In this document: piece after piece, positions 37,578 through 45,946 of the stretch | Layout of the letters: every line of letters begins with the position of its first letter | Numbering within the stretch: the first letter of the stretch is position 1 | NCBI RefSeq assembly: GCF_014636315.1 | Contig: NZ_BMED01000006.1 | Location: forward strand, 186,001-250,000 | Length of the DNA stretch: 64,000 nt | Direction of reading: 5' to 3' | Source of the DNA: Parundibacterium terreum | GTDB lineage: Bacteria > Pseudomonadota > Gammaproteobacteria > Burkholderiales > Burkholderiaceae_D | The notes under the pieces: model-generated | The model's database searches: none | The model's input: the letters and a program-made list of their open reading frames with translations, nothing else | Told to the model about the DNA's origin: nothing | Made by a program: the position numbers and the translations under genes

Positions 37578-38447
37578 TTAAACCGCTGCCGCGCCGGCGA
37601 CGATCTCGGAGAGCTCTTTGGTAATTGCAGCCTGACGGGTCTTGTTATAAACCAGTTTCAGTTCACCAATCACATTACCTGCGTTATCACTGGCTGACTT
37701 CATCGCCACCATACGGGCCGATTGTTCAGATGCCATGTTTTCAGCAACCGCTTGATAAATCAGCGCTTCAACATAACGTACCAGCAACTCATCAATCACG
37801 GTGTTCGCATCCGGCTCATACAGGTAATCCCAGGTATGGGAAGACTTGTCTGTTGCGAGCTGGGCAGCCGACAGGGGCAACAACTGCTCCATGACCGGCT
37901 CTTGCTTCATCGTGTTGATGAACTTGGTGTAAGACAGGTAGACCGCGTCCAGTTTCCCCTCCTGGTAGGCATCCAGCAACAACTTCACTGGGCCTATCAG
38001 TTTGTCCAGGTGAGGCGTATCGCCGAGTTGCACTGCGTGCGACACGACTTTTGCACCTACCCTGTTCAGGAAACCGAGACCTTTATTACCAATCGCGACC
38101 GCTTCAATTGTTGAACCCTTGCCCTCGAGTTCACGCAGCTTGTTGGTGACCAAACGCAAAACGTTGGTGTTCAGGCCACCGCACAAACCCTTGTCTGTCG
38201 TCACAACAACCACGCCAACTTTCTTGGACTGGTCTTGCGCGATCATGAAAGGATGCGTGTACTCAGGGTTTGCTTGTGACAAGTTCGCAGCGATCTGACG
38301 AATCTTTTCGCTATAGGGACGGGCGGCGCGCATCCGGTCCTGCGCCTTGCGCATTTTGGATGCGGCGACCATTTCCATCGCCTTGGTGATCTTCTTCGTA
38401 TTTTCTACGCTTTTGATCTTGCCACGTATCTCTTTGCCTGCTGCCAT
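37578..38447 (-). CDS. atpG: ATP synthase F1 subunit gamma
   Basis: 289 residues. The N-terminal helix MAAGKEIRGKIKSVENTKKITKAMEMVAASKMRKAQ and the C-terminal helix ASDNAGNVIGELKLVYNKTRQAAITKELSEIVAGAAA form the central shaft; TDKGLCGGLNTNV is the conserved middle motif. It lies between atpA and atpD with short spacers. Confidence 0.98.
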   Translation of the reverse strand: MAAGKEIRGKIKSVENTKKITKAMEMVAASKMRKAQDRMRAARPYSEKIRQIAANLSQANPEYTHPFMIAQDQSKKVGVVVVTTDKGLCGGLNTNVLRLVTNKLRELEGKGSTIEAVAIGNKGLGFLNRVGAKVVSHAVQLGDTPHLDKLIGPVKLLLDAYQEGKLDAVYLSYTKFINTMKQEPVMEQLLPLSAAQLATDKSSHTWDYLYEPDANTVIDELLVRYVEALIYQAVAENMASEQSARMVAMKSASDNAGNVIGELKLVYNKTRQAAITKELSEIVAGAAAV

Positions 38448-38486
38448 GAGTATTAACTCCTTTTAAACCCTGTTAATGGGGTGGGG

Positions 38487-40028
38487 TTAATATGCGCCGG
38501 ATTTTTTGAAATCAGCAATCGCGGCAGACATGGCAGCTTCGCCATCTTTGTCGAGTTGCTTGGTTTCTTCAATCTTTTGCAACAATGCAGCGTGGCTGGT
38601 CTTCATGAAGTTGTGCACGCCAGCTTCAAAAGCCAATACTTTCTTCACAGGCACATCATCCAGGAAGCCTTTGTTCACGGAGAACAGAGTCACGGCCATC
38701 AGGGAGATGGACAATGGTGCGTACTGAGCCTGTTTCAACAGTTCTGTAACGCGTGCACCACGATCCAGCTGCTTGCGGGTTGCTTCATCCAGATCGGATG
38801 CGAACTGCGCAAACGCCGCCAATTCACGATACTGCGCCAAGTCGGTACGGATACCGCCGGACAGGTTTTTGATAACCTTGGTCTGCGCTGCACCACCAAC
38901 ACGCGATACCGAAATACCCGCGTTAATCGCAGGACGGACACCGGAGTTGAACAGGGAAGTTTCCAGGAAGATCTGACCGTCGGTAATCGAAATTACGTTG
39001 GTTGGAACGAAAGCGGAAACGTCGCCGGCTTGAGTTTCAATGATAGGCAATGCTGTCAAGGAACCTGTCTTGCCTTTGACTTCACCATTGGTGAACTTCT
39101 CTACATAATCCGGGTTCACGCGTGCTGCACGTTCCAGCAGACGGGAGTGGAGGTAGAACACGTCGCCAGGATAAGCTTCACGGCCTGGTGGACGGCGCAG
39201 CAGCAGGGAAACCTGACGGTAAGCCACAGCTTGCTTGGACAAGTCATCATAGATGATCAGTGCATCTTGACCGCGATCGCGGAAGTATTCGCCCATTGCG
39301 CAACCGGAGTAAGCGGATACATATTGCATCGCTGCGGACTCGGAAGCGGCAGCCGCTACCACGATTGTGTATTCCATCGCGCCGTGTGCTTCCAGGGAAC
39401 GCACTACGTTTTTGATGGAGGACGCTTTTTGACCGATCGCTACATAGATACAAGTAACGTTCTGGCCTTTTTGGTTGATCACGGCATCAATCGCTACCGC
39501 AGTCTTACCAGTTTGACGATCGCCAATGATCAATTCACGTTGACCGCGGCCAACTGGAACCATGGAGTCGATGGACTTCAGGCCGGTTTGCAGAGGTTCG
39601 GAAACGGATTGACGTGCAATAACGCCAGGAGCGATCTTTTCGATCGGTGCTGTCATTTTTGCGTTGATCGGGCCTTTGCCGTCGATAGGCTGACCCAGTG
39701 CATTCACTACGCGGCCGCGCAGTTCAGGACCGATAGGCACTTCCAGGATGCGGCCTGTGCATTTCACAGTGTCGCCTTCGGAGATGTGCTCGTAGTCGCC
39801 CAGAATAACGGCGCCGACGGAATCACGTTCCAGGTTCAGCGCCAGGCCGAATGTGTTGCCTGGGAATTCCAGCATCTCGCCTTGCATCGCGTCAGACAGA
39901 CCGTGGATGCGGCAGATACCGTCGGTAACGGAGATAACCGTACCTTGATTGCGAATCTCAGCGCCGTTGCCAAGACCTTGAATCCGGCTCTTGATCAGCT
40001 CGCTGATTTCTGATGGGTTGAGTTGCAT
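38487..40028 (-). CDS. atpA: ATP synthase F1 subunit alpha
   Basis: 513 residues, standard length. It begins MQLNPSEISELIKSRIQGL; GDRQTGKTAVAIDAVINQ is Walker A; ALIIYDDLSKQAVAYRQ is the Walker B part; PGREAYPGDVFYLHSRLLERAA carries the conserved Arg region. AGGAG is placed well before the ATG. A spacer of 183 bp separates it from atpH, longer than the other spacers of this operon. Confidence 0.98.
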   Translation of the reverse strand: MQLNPSEISELIKSRIQGLGNGAEIRNQGTVISVTDGICRIHGLSDAMQGEMLEFPGNTFGLALNLERDSVGAVILGDYEHISEGDTVKCTGRILEVPIGPELRGRVVNALGQPIDGKGPINAKMTAPIEKIAPGVIARQSVSEPLQTGLKSIDSMVPVGRGQRELIIGDRQTGKTAVAIDAVINQKGQNVTCIYVAIGQKASSIKNVVRSLEAHGAMEYTIVVAAAASESAAMQYVSAYSGCAMGEYFRDRGQDALIIYDDLSKQAVAYRQVSLLLRRPPGREAYPGDVFYLHSRLLERAARVNPDYVEKFTNGEVKGKTGSLTALPIIETQAGDVSAFVPTNVISITDGQIFLETSLFNSGVRPAINAGISVSRVGGAAQTKVIKNLSGGIRTDLAQYRELAAFAQFASDLDEATRKQLDRGARVTELLKQAQYAPLSISLMAVTLFSVNKGFLDDVPVKKVLAFEAGVHNFMKTSHAALLQKIEETKQLDKDGEAAMSAAIADFKKSGAY

Positions 40029-40211
40029 ACTAACTCCTAATATTATTTCTCTGTCGAGAAGTTCAAATCATCTGAGCGCGGCACGCCCCGGTTTGCGCAT
40101 TGATTATTTCAGTGTCCCTGCATGGGACTGCGCTTGTAACCAGGGCCCGAGCCGCCCACCAAAATGAATCAACTTCCCTTTGCGCTTGGCTCAGATTCTT
40201 TACTTGTGACC
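40029..40211 (-). other. long atpH-atpA spacer (atpA leader)
   Basis: 183 bp without a gene on the minus strand, where the other atp spacers range from an overlap up to about 110 bp. It holds a GTCCC/GGGAC hairpin with a 5-base loop (40114-40128) and ends with an AGGAG ribosome-binding site for atpA. It may be an mRNA processing or translation-control leader; no promoter was clear. Confidence 0.5.
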
Positions 40212-40745
40212 TTACGCGGTCAGGGCGACTTGCATCTGTTGCAGCTTGGCACGTACCGACGTATCCAGCACCTGGTCACCAACCACGATACGCACACCAC
40301 CGATCAGTGAAGCATCCACTTTCACGCTAGGGTGCAACTTGCGGCCGAATTTCTTTTCCAGTGTCGCAGTCAGGTCGCTCAACTGTGCAGCCGTCAATTC
40401 AAATGCGCTGAAAATTTCTGCATCTGCGGCGCCTTCTTGCGCATTCTTCAGATCGTGAAATTGTGTAGCGATTTCGGGCAACAGGGTCAAACGGTCGTAC
40501 TCGGCGAGTGTATTGATGAAGTTTTTGGCTTCTTCAGTCACTGGGGATTTCAGCACGGACAAGATGGTCTCAGCTTTTTGCGAAGCGGAGACCTTTGGGT
40601 TGTGTGCAAGAGCCACTACATCGGGATGCGCAGCAACTTGCCCCATCTCGGTAACCAGGTCCGACCAGGCGGACAGGTTGCCGGATTGAGCAACGCGAAA
40701 CAGCGCTTCTGCGTAAGGACGAGCGATCGTTGCGAGTTCAGCCAT
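40212..40745 (-). CDS. atpH: ATP synthase F1 subunit delta
   Basis: 177 residues. MAELATIARPYAEALFRVAQ is the typical start of the delta (OSCP) subunit; KFGRKLHPSVKVDASLIGGVRIVVGDQVLDTSVRAKLQQMQVAL is the conserved C-terminal motif. It joins F1 to the peripheral stalk. It lies 2 bp after atpF. Confidence 0.97.
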   Translation of the reverse strand: MAELATIARPYAEALFRVAQSGNLSAWSDLVTEMGQVAAHPDVVALAHNPKVSASQKAETILSVLKSPVTEEAKNFINTLAEYDRLTLLPEIATQFHDLKNAQEGAADAEIFSAFELTAAQLSDLTATLEKKFGRKLHPSVKVDASLIGGVRIVVGDQVLDTSVRAKLQQMQVALTA

Positions 40746-40747
40746 GA

Positions 40748-41218
40748 TTACAGCTCAGTTTTCAGTTGGCCCAACAGATCAGCGTGAGCCGATGCATTGA
40801 CCTCACGTTTCAGAATTTGCTCGGCGCCTTTAACTGCCAGTGTTGCCACCTGGTCGCGCAATTCTTCGCGTGCTTTAGTTACTTGATTGTCTGCTTCGGC
40901 TTTAGCGGCAGCGATGATGCGTGCGGCTTCTGCAGTTGCAGTATTCTTGGCTTCGTCAATGATCAGCTGAGCACGTTTTTCTGCATCGAGAACGCGTTTC
41001 TGGCCTTCTTCACCTGCGCTAGCCAATTGGGCTTGCACACGTTTTTCAGACGCTTGCGCTTCGGTGCGTGCACGGTCGGCGGCTGCCAGACCATCGGCAA
41101 TTTTTTGCCTGCGCGCGTCAATCATGCCAATCACTGGTGGCCACACGACTTTCGCCGTGAAGTAGGCCAGGATGAAAAACACCGCAGCCTGGAACCACAT
41201 TGTCAGATTAAGATTCAC
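40748..41218 (-). CDS. atpF: ATP synthase F0 subunit b
   Basis: 156 residues. One N-terminal membrane segment (MNLNLTMWFQAAVFFILAYFTAKVVWPPVIGMIDAR) and a long charged helix rich in Ala, Glu and Lys make the peripheral stalk. Length is as in E. coli. Only one b-type gene is present. Confidence 0.97.
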   Translation of the reverse strand: MNLNLTMWFQAAVFFILAYFTAKVVWPPVIGMIDARRQKIADGLAAADRARTEAQASEKRVQAQLASAGEEGQKRVLDAEKRAQLIIDEAKNTATAEAARIIAAAKAEADNQVTKAREELRDQVATLAVKGAEQILKREVNASAHADLLGQLKTEL

Positions 41219-41287
41219 GATAGTTTCCTTATCAAATTAATCGTTCCGTAAGCAGCTTCCTGCTTACGGTACAAGAAGGAAAGCTAA

Positions 41288-41530
41288 TTAGCCTTTGAAC
41301 GGATTTGCAGTTGCAAAGAACATCGCGATACCAACACCGATAATGAACGCAGCATCGATCAGACCAGCCAGCAACAGCATTTTGCCTTGCAGCTTTTCCA
41401 TCAATTCTGGCTGACGTGCAGAAGCTTCCAGGTATTTGCCGCCCATCAAAGCGATACCGATACATGCACCCAAAGCGCCCAAACCAATGATCAAACCACA
41501 AGCCAGTGCAACGAAAGCGACGTTAGTCAT
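41288..41530 (-). CDS. atpE: ATP synthase F0 subunit c
   Basis: 80 residues forming a two-helix hairpin. The polar loop is SARQPEL and the proton-carrying acid is the Asp in LLLAGLIDAAFIIGVG. The residues typical of sodium-type c rings (Gln/Glu in helix 1) are not seen, so this is a proton type. The gap to atpF is 69 bp, and 107 bp lie between it and atpB. Confidence 0.97.
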   Translation of the reverse strand: MTNVAFVALACGLIIGLGALGACIGIALMGGKYLEASARQPELMEKLQGKMLLLAGLIDAAFIIGVGIAMFFATANPFKG

Positions 41531-41637
41531 GACAACTCCTTCAAAGTTTAAAAATAATAATAAAAATCAAAAAACAAAATACCCAAAACCAAAACTAAAT
41601 TTCAAACAACCCCGGCAACAGCTCAGCTTGATGATTC

Positions 41638-42468
41638 TTAGTGAGCTTCGTGCGCCTGACCCATGTACACCAGGGTCAACATCATGAAAATAAATGCTTG
41701 CAGCAAAACGACCAGGATGTGGAATATTGCCCAGCCTGTACCTGCTACCAGATGGCCTACGCTACCGACTACGGTCTCGCTGGCGCCCAGCATCGCGATC
41801 AACAGGAACAGCAATTCACCGGCAAACATGTTGCCGAACAGCCGCATGCCCAGGGAGAAAGTTTTTGCAGCGTACTCAACCAGATTCAATGCCAGGTTGG
41901 CAGGGAACAGCCATGGGCCGAACGGTGCTGTGAACAATTCTTTCAGGAAGCCGCCGAAGCCCTTGATTTTCAGGCTGTAGTAGATCATCAGGACGAACAC
42001 ACCGATGGAGATACCCAAGGTGCCGTTCAAGTCGGCAGTAGGAACCACGCGGTGGTGGGTCTCGGCGCTGATGCCGAGCACAGGGAAGATCCATTGGGAA
42101 AACAGGTCCACCGGCAGGAAGTCCAGCGAGTTCATCAGGGCAACCCAGACGAATACGGACAATGCCATAGGAGCGATGAAGCTGATGTCGCCGTGAACGA
42201 TGCTCTTGGCCTGGTTTTCCACCATTTCAAACAGCATTTCAACTGCGCACTGGAAACGGCCAGGCACGCCGGAAGTCGCTTTACGGGCAGCCAGGTACAT
42301 CAGCAGCGTGCCGATCACGCCGCAGGCGATGGACCAGAACAGCGTATCTATATTGATGATAGACATATCCCACAAGGATTCTTGCGGAATATGAGACGTA
42401 GAGAGATGCCCCAGGTGATGGGATATATACTCCGATGGAGTCACTGCTGCGTGCTCAGTTGCGCTCAT
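41638..42468 (-). CDS. atpB: ATP synthase F0 subunit a
   Basis: 276 residues with about five or six membrane segments. LALNLVEYAAKTFSLGMRLFGNMFAGEL includes the essential Arg (in MRLFGNMFAG). The start is MSATEHAAVTPSEYISHHLGHL. Its ATG overlaps the atpI stop by 4 bases (42465-42468), which suggests translational coupling. Confidence 0.97.
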   Translation of the reverse strand: MSATEHAAVTPSEYISHHLGHLSTSHIPQESLWDMSIINIDTLFWSIACGVIGTLLMYLAARKATSGVPGRFQCAVEMLFEMVENQAKSIVHGDISFIAPMALSVFVWVALMNSLDFLPVDLFSQWIFPVLGISAETHHRVVPTADLNGTLGISIGVFVLMIYYSLKIKGFGGFLKELFTAPFGPWLFPANLALNLVEYAAKTFSLGMRLFGNMFAGELLFLLIAMLGASETVVGSVGHLVAGTGWAIFHILVVLLQAFIFMMLTLVYMGQAHEAH

Positions 42469-42809
42469 GATAGGTGTCTAAATAGTAAAATAAAATAACT
42501 TTTAAGCGTCACGACGATCCCAGCGATAAACGCTACCCAATTCAAATCGTGATACAAACTAACAACTGCAATCATTAATGCAATTGTTGAGGCAATTTTG
42601 ACAAATTCACCGATGAAGAAAGTCACCGGATTCGCGCCACCCGGTTTGAGCACGCTGACATAAAGTCGCGCAGCAAACAAAGCATTGGGGATCGCACAAC
42701 ACAAGCCGCCCAACAGCGCGGAGACTCCTGAGGGAACGCCGCCTATCAGCGCCGCAATCAGCGCGACCAGCAAAACTGCCGCCAATTGCAGCAGAACCAT
42801 ACGCGCCAT
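42465..42809 (-). CDS. atpI: ATP synthase subunit I
   Basis: 114 residues with four hydrophobic segments (LLQLAAVLLVALIAALIGGVPSGVSALLGGLCCAIPNALFAARLY…). Subunit I helps c-ring assembly. GAGGGA lies 5 bases before the ATG. It is the first gene of the operon, with a good sigma70 promoter 106 bp upstream. Confidence 0.9.
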   Translation of the reverse strand: MARMVLLQLAAVLLVALIAALIGGVPSGVSALLGGLCCAIPNALFAARLYVSVLKPGGANPVTFFIGEFVKIASTIALMIAVVSLYHDLNWVAFIAGIVVTLKSYFILLFRHLS

Positions 42810-42914
42810 GCCATTCCCTCATTCAATTTTTTTGGGGCACCGCCTGTTGATTTCCCAACATGTGCCACCACTTCGTTCAGGCCAGCACGAACTCTCGCTA
42901 GCCAAAGCCACGGA

Positions 42915-42944
42915 ATTATACGTGGTAGTGCATCCTATCGTCAA
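42915..42944 (-). promoter_or_regulatory. sigma70 promoter of the atp operon
   Basis: On the minus strand TTGACG (42944-42939) and TATAAT (42920-42915) are 18 bases apart. The -10 box is perfect and the -35 misses one base. It lies about 106 bp upstream of atpI. Confidence 0.8.
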
Positions 42945-43006
42945 ACCTTTCCAAACTTTATACTGTTGCGCCCAACAATGGTGCGATAGTTGTCTTTGTG
43001 ATAATT

Positions 43007-43567
43007 CTACACTGCAGTATAAAATGCTGTCAGCCAGTCCTGGCCTTGCTGCCAGGCCCCCAGGCCGGAATCGCCATTGATGTGACCTTTCGCACCAAGC
43101 TTGTGAAATTCCGCTCCCCATTGCGCGGCCCATTCCTGCGCCACAGCCATATCACACCATGGATCATTGCTGGAAGCGATTACCTTGCAGGTAAAGGGAA
43201 AGCGCATTTGCGGCATCGGTGAAAAGCTGGACGCGGGAAAATCGGCGCGTTCCACATCCGGCGGCGCCACCAGCAATGCGCCTTTTATCTTGTCATCCGC
43301 ATCAGTATTTTGCAGGCCCGGCATGCCCGACTGGACCCACCATGCGGTCAGCGCGCAACCCAGGCTATGCGCAGCCAGTACCACCGGGCCGTCAACCGCG
43401 GCGACGGCCGCCGCCAGGCTTGCCACCCAGTCATCCTTATGCGGCTGGTCCCAGCTTTGCTGCTGCACCCTTACCGCCTGCGGCAAAGTGTGCTCCCAGA
43501 TGGTCTGCCAATGGCCGGGGCCCGAGTTGTACAGGCCGGGAAGCAGCAATACGGTGACGGGCTTCAT
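43007..43567 (-). CDS. RBBP9/YdeN-family alpha/beta hydrolase
   Basis: 186 residues. LLPGLYNSGPGHWQTIWEHTLP is the family start; VVLAAHSLGCALTAWW includes the nucleophile Ser of the GXSXG-like elbow (AHSLG); SSNDPWCDMAVAQEWAAQWGAEFHKLGAKGHINGDSGLG has the Asp and His of the triad. It is a small cytosolic serine hydrolase. It lies between parB and the atp promoter, 12 bp after parB on the same strand. Confidence 0.88.
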   Translation of the reverse strand: MKPVTVLLLPGLYNSGPGHWQTIWEHTLPQAVRVQQQSWDQPHKDDWVASLAAAVAAVDGPVVLAAHSLGCALTAWWVQSGMPGLQNTDADDKIKGALLVAPPDVERADFPASSFSPMPQMRFPFTCKVIASSNDPWCDMAVAQEWAAQWGAEFHKLGAKGHINGDSGLGAWQQGQDWLTAFYTAV

Positions 43568-43579
43568 GCAGTGTCGCGC

Positions 43580-44473
43580 TTACTGGCCGCGTATCTTCAG
43601 GATCACGCCATCCAGCGAATCCAGGTCGGCAAAGTCGATGACCATTTGGCCCCTGCCCTTGCTGCCCATCTTCAACACGACCTGGGTCGCCAGCAAATCG
43701 GACAGTTCTTCTTCCAGGCGGGTGATGTCGCGCGACTTCTCAGCCTTGTCGCGCGGCTTGCTCGGCGAAGCCAGTTCGGCGGTAGTGCGCATCACCAGTT
43801 TTTCTGCATCGCGCACCGACATGCGCTTGGCTACCACCTGGTTGGCCAACTGGATTTGCGTAGCAGCGTCGGTTGCCAGCAAGGCACGGGCATGGCCCAT
43901 GTCGATATCGCCGGCCATCAGCATGGTCTGCACCGGCTTGGCCAGGTTCAGCAAACGCAGCAGGTTGGAAACCGCGCTGCGCGAGCGGCCTACCGCGGTC
44001 GCTGCCTGTTCATGGGTAAAGCTGAAGTCCGAGATCAGCCTGTGTATGCCCTGCGCTTCTTCCAGCGGGTTCAAGTCTTCACGCTGGATATTCTCGATCA
44101 GCGCCATCGCGGCGGCAGCCTGGTCGTCCACATCCTTCACCAGCACCGGCACTTCTTCCAGGCCGGCCATCTGCGACGCGCGGAAGCGCCGTTCACCGGC
44201 AATGATTTCGTAGCGGGTGACGCCATTGTTCTGCCCTACCGGACGCACCAGGATAGGCTGCATCAGGCCCTGGGCCTTGATCGATGCGGCCAGTTCCGCC
44301 AGCGCGCCCTCGTCCATGCGGGTACGCGGCTGGTATTTGCCGGCCTGCATCTGCGTTACCGGCAGGCTGGTCGGTGCGCCCACCACATTCGGTACCGCCT
44401 CGGTGAAATCGCTTGCGCCTCCCAGTAGCGCATCCAGGCCGCGACCCAGGCCAGTCATTTTTTTGGTTGCCAT
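43580..44473 (-). CDS. parB: chromosome partitioning protein ParB
   Basis: 297 residues. The start MATKKMTGLGRGLDALLGG is the ParA-stimulating N-terminus; ITGERRFRASQMAGLEEVPVLV holds the CTP-binding GERRxRA box; the middle has the helix-turn-helix (TAVGRSRSAVSNLLRLLNL) and the end a dimerisation domain. It binds parS; two perfect and one degenerate copy are within 6 kb. Its ATG begins 2 bp after the parA stop. Confidence 0.97.
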   Translation of the reverse strand: MATKKMTGLGRGLDALLGGASDFTEAVPNVVGAPTSLPVTQMQAGKYQPRTRMDEGALAELAASIKAQGLMQPILVRPVGQNNGVTRYEIIAGERRFRASQMAGLEEVPVLVKDVDDQAAAAMALIENIQREDLNPLEEAQGIHRLISDFSFTHEQAATAVGRSRSAVSNLLRLLNLAKPVQTMLMAGDIDMGHARALLATDAATQIQLANQVVAKRMSVRDAEKLVMRTTAELASPSKPRDKAEKSRDITRLEEELSDLLATQVVLKMGSKGRGQMVIDFADLDSLDGVILKIRGQ

Positions 44474-44475
44474 CT

Positions 44476-45255
44476 TTATTCTACGTCCAGTGATTTAATT
44501 CTTTCTACCATCTCGGCGCCAAACGCGATATACGCTTGCGCCCCCTTGGAAGAGGGGTCAAATATGACGCCCGGCATGCCGTAGGACGGCGCTTCGGCCA
44601 GCCGCACATTGCGCGGGATCACAGTCTTGAATACCTTGTCGCCGAAGTGCTGTTCCAGCTGGTCCGACACCTGTTGCGACAGCGTCATGCGCGGATCGAA
44701 CATCACGCGCAGCAAGCCGACGATCTTCAGGTCCGGGTTCAGGTTCATATGCACCTTCTTGATCGTGTTCGACAAGTCGGACAGACCTTCCAGCGCATAG
44801 TATTCGCACTGCATCGGAATGATCACGCCATGCGCAGCGCACAGGCCGTTCAGCGTCAGCATCGACAAAGCCGGCGGGCAATCGATCAGGATGAAATCGT
44901 ATTCTTCCTTGACCTCGGCCAGCGCATTGCGTAGGCGCTTGTCGCGGTTTTCCAGTTCCACCATTTCGACTTCGGCACCGGCCAGTTCGCGGTTGGCCGG
45001 CAATACGTCAAACCTGCCGGACTCTGAACGCTGGCGCGCGGTCCTGACATCGGTCATGCCCAGCAGCACTTCGTAAATCGATGCTTTCAGCTTGGCCTTG
45101 TTGATGCCGGAACCCATCGTTGCATTACCCTGCGGATCCAGGTCCACCAGCAGTACGCGCTGATCCAGTTGTGCCAGTCCCGCTGCCAGGTTAACCGTCG
45201 TCGTGGTCTTGCCTACCCCACCCTTTTGATTAGCTACGCAAAAAATTTTTGCCAT
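44476..45255 (-). CDS. parA: chromosome partitioning ATPase ParA
   Basis: 259 residues. ANQKGGVGKTTTTVNLAAGLA is the deviant Walker A of ParA/MinD ATPases; VDLDPQGNAT is Walker A', FILIDCPPALSM is Walker B. With ParB and parS it forms the ParABS chromosome segregation system. It is followed at once by parB and preceded by rsmG. Confidence 0.97.
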   Translation of the reverse strand: MAKIFCVANQKGGVGKTTTTVNLAAGLAQLDQRVLLVDLDPQGNATMGSGINKAKLKASIYEVLLGMTDVRTARQRSESGRFDVLPANRELAGAEVEMVELENRDKRLRNALAEVKEEYDFILIDCPPALSMLTLNGLCAAHGVIIPMQCEYYALEGLSDLSNTIKKVHMNLNPDLKIVGLLRVMFDPRMTLSQQVSDQLEQHFGDKVFKTVIPRNVRLAEAPSYGMPGVIFDPSSKGAQAYIAFGAEMVERIKSLDVE

Positions 45256-45295
45256 GTGTTTTCAGTTTTTTTTAAGCGATCGTTGAAGGATGGAT

Positions 45296-45946
45296 TCAGT
45301 CTGCGGTTTTCTTGATGTACACCAGATGGCGTTCCGCGTTCAGGCCGGGCACGGTTAGCGGCTCCACCGCTTCCACCACCCACCCCTGCGGCAGGCGCTC
45401 GATCTCCTGATCCGGCGCCACGCCTTTCATCGCGATGAAGCGTCCGCCATCGGCCAGCAAATGGCCGGACCAGTTGACGAAGTTATTCAATTCGGAAAAT
45501 GCGCGCGACGTGATCACGTCAAATTTTTGCGCCACTTGCAGCGCCTCGACGCGGCCGGTATGCACGGTGACATTGGACAAGCCCAGTTCCGTCTTGGCCT
45601 GGGTCAGGAAGGCGGTTTTCTTGCTGACCGTATCTATCATCGAGATGCGGATGCCGGGAAAGGTAATCGCCAGTATCATCCCCGGCAGGCCGCCGCCTGC
45701 GCCGACGTCCAGCACATTGCTGGCGCCGCTGAATGCATGCGCCGCCGACAGCGAATCCAGCAAGTGCTGCTTGACCATCTCGCGCGGGTCGCGCACGGCG
45801 GTCAGGTTATACACAGCATTCCATTTCGACAATAATGTCAAATAGGAAATCATATTATCTATTTGACCACTATTGATGGGCAAGCCCATCTCTTCGACTC
45901 CGTCCGCCAGCATTGCGGTCAGAGCCACACGATCCAATGTACTCAT
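45296..45946 (-). CDS. rsmG: 16S rRNA (guanine527-N7)-methyltransferase RsmG
   Basis: 216 residues. LLDSLSAAHAFSGASNVLDVGAGGGLPGMILAITFPGIRISMIDT is the SAM-binding core of RsmG (GidB). ITSRAFSELNNFV is also typical. It methylates G527 of 16S rRNA. Its ATG overlaps the mnmG stop by 4 bases, so translation is coupled. Confidence 0.96.
   Translation of the reverse strand: MSTLDRVALTAMLADGVEEMGLPINSGQIDNMISYLTLLSKWNAVYNLTAVRDPREMVKQHLLDSLSAAHAFSGASNVLDVGAGGGLPGMILAITFPGIRISMIDTVSKKTAFLTQAKTELGLSNVTVHTGRVEALQVAQKFDVITSRAFSELNNFVNWSGHLLADGGRFIAMKGVAPDQEIERLPQGWVVEAVEPLTVPGLNAERHLVYIKKTAD

Noticed and set aside
38481..40013. Long open frame of 510 codons on the plus strand opposite atpA
   Set aside because: It is the antisense shadow of a highly expressed, codon-biased gene; its sequence is rich in Cys, His and Arg and matches no family.
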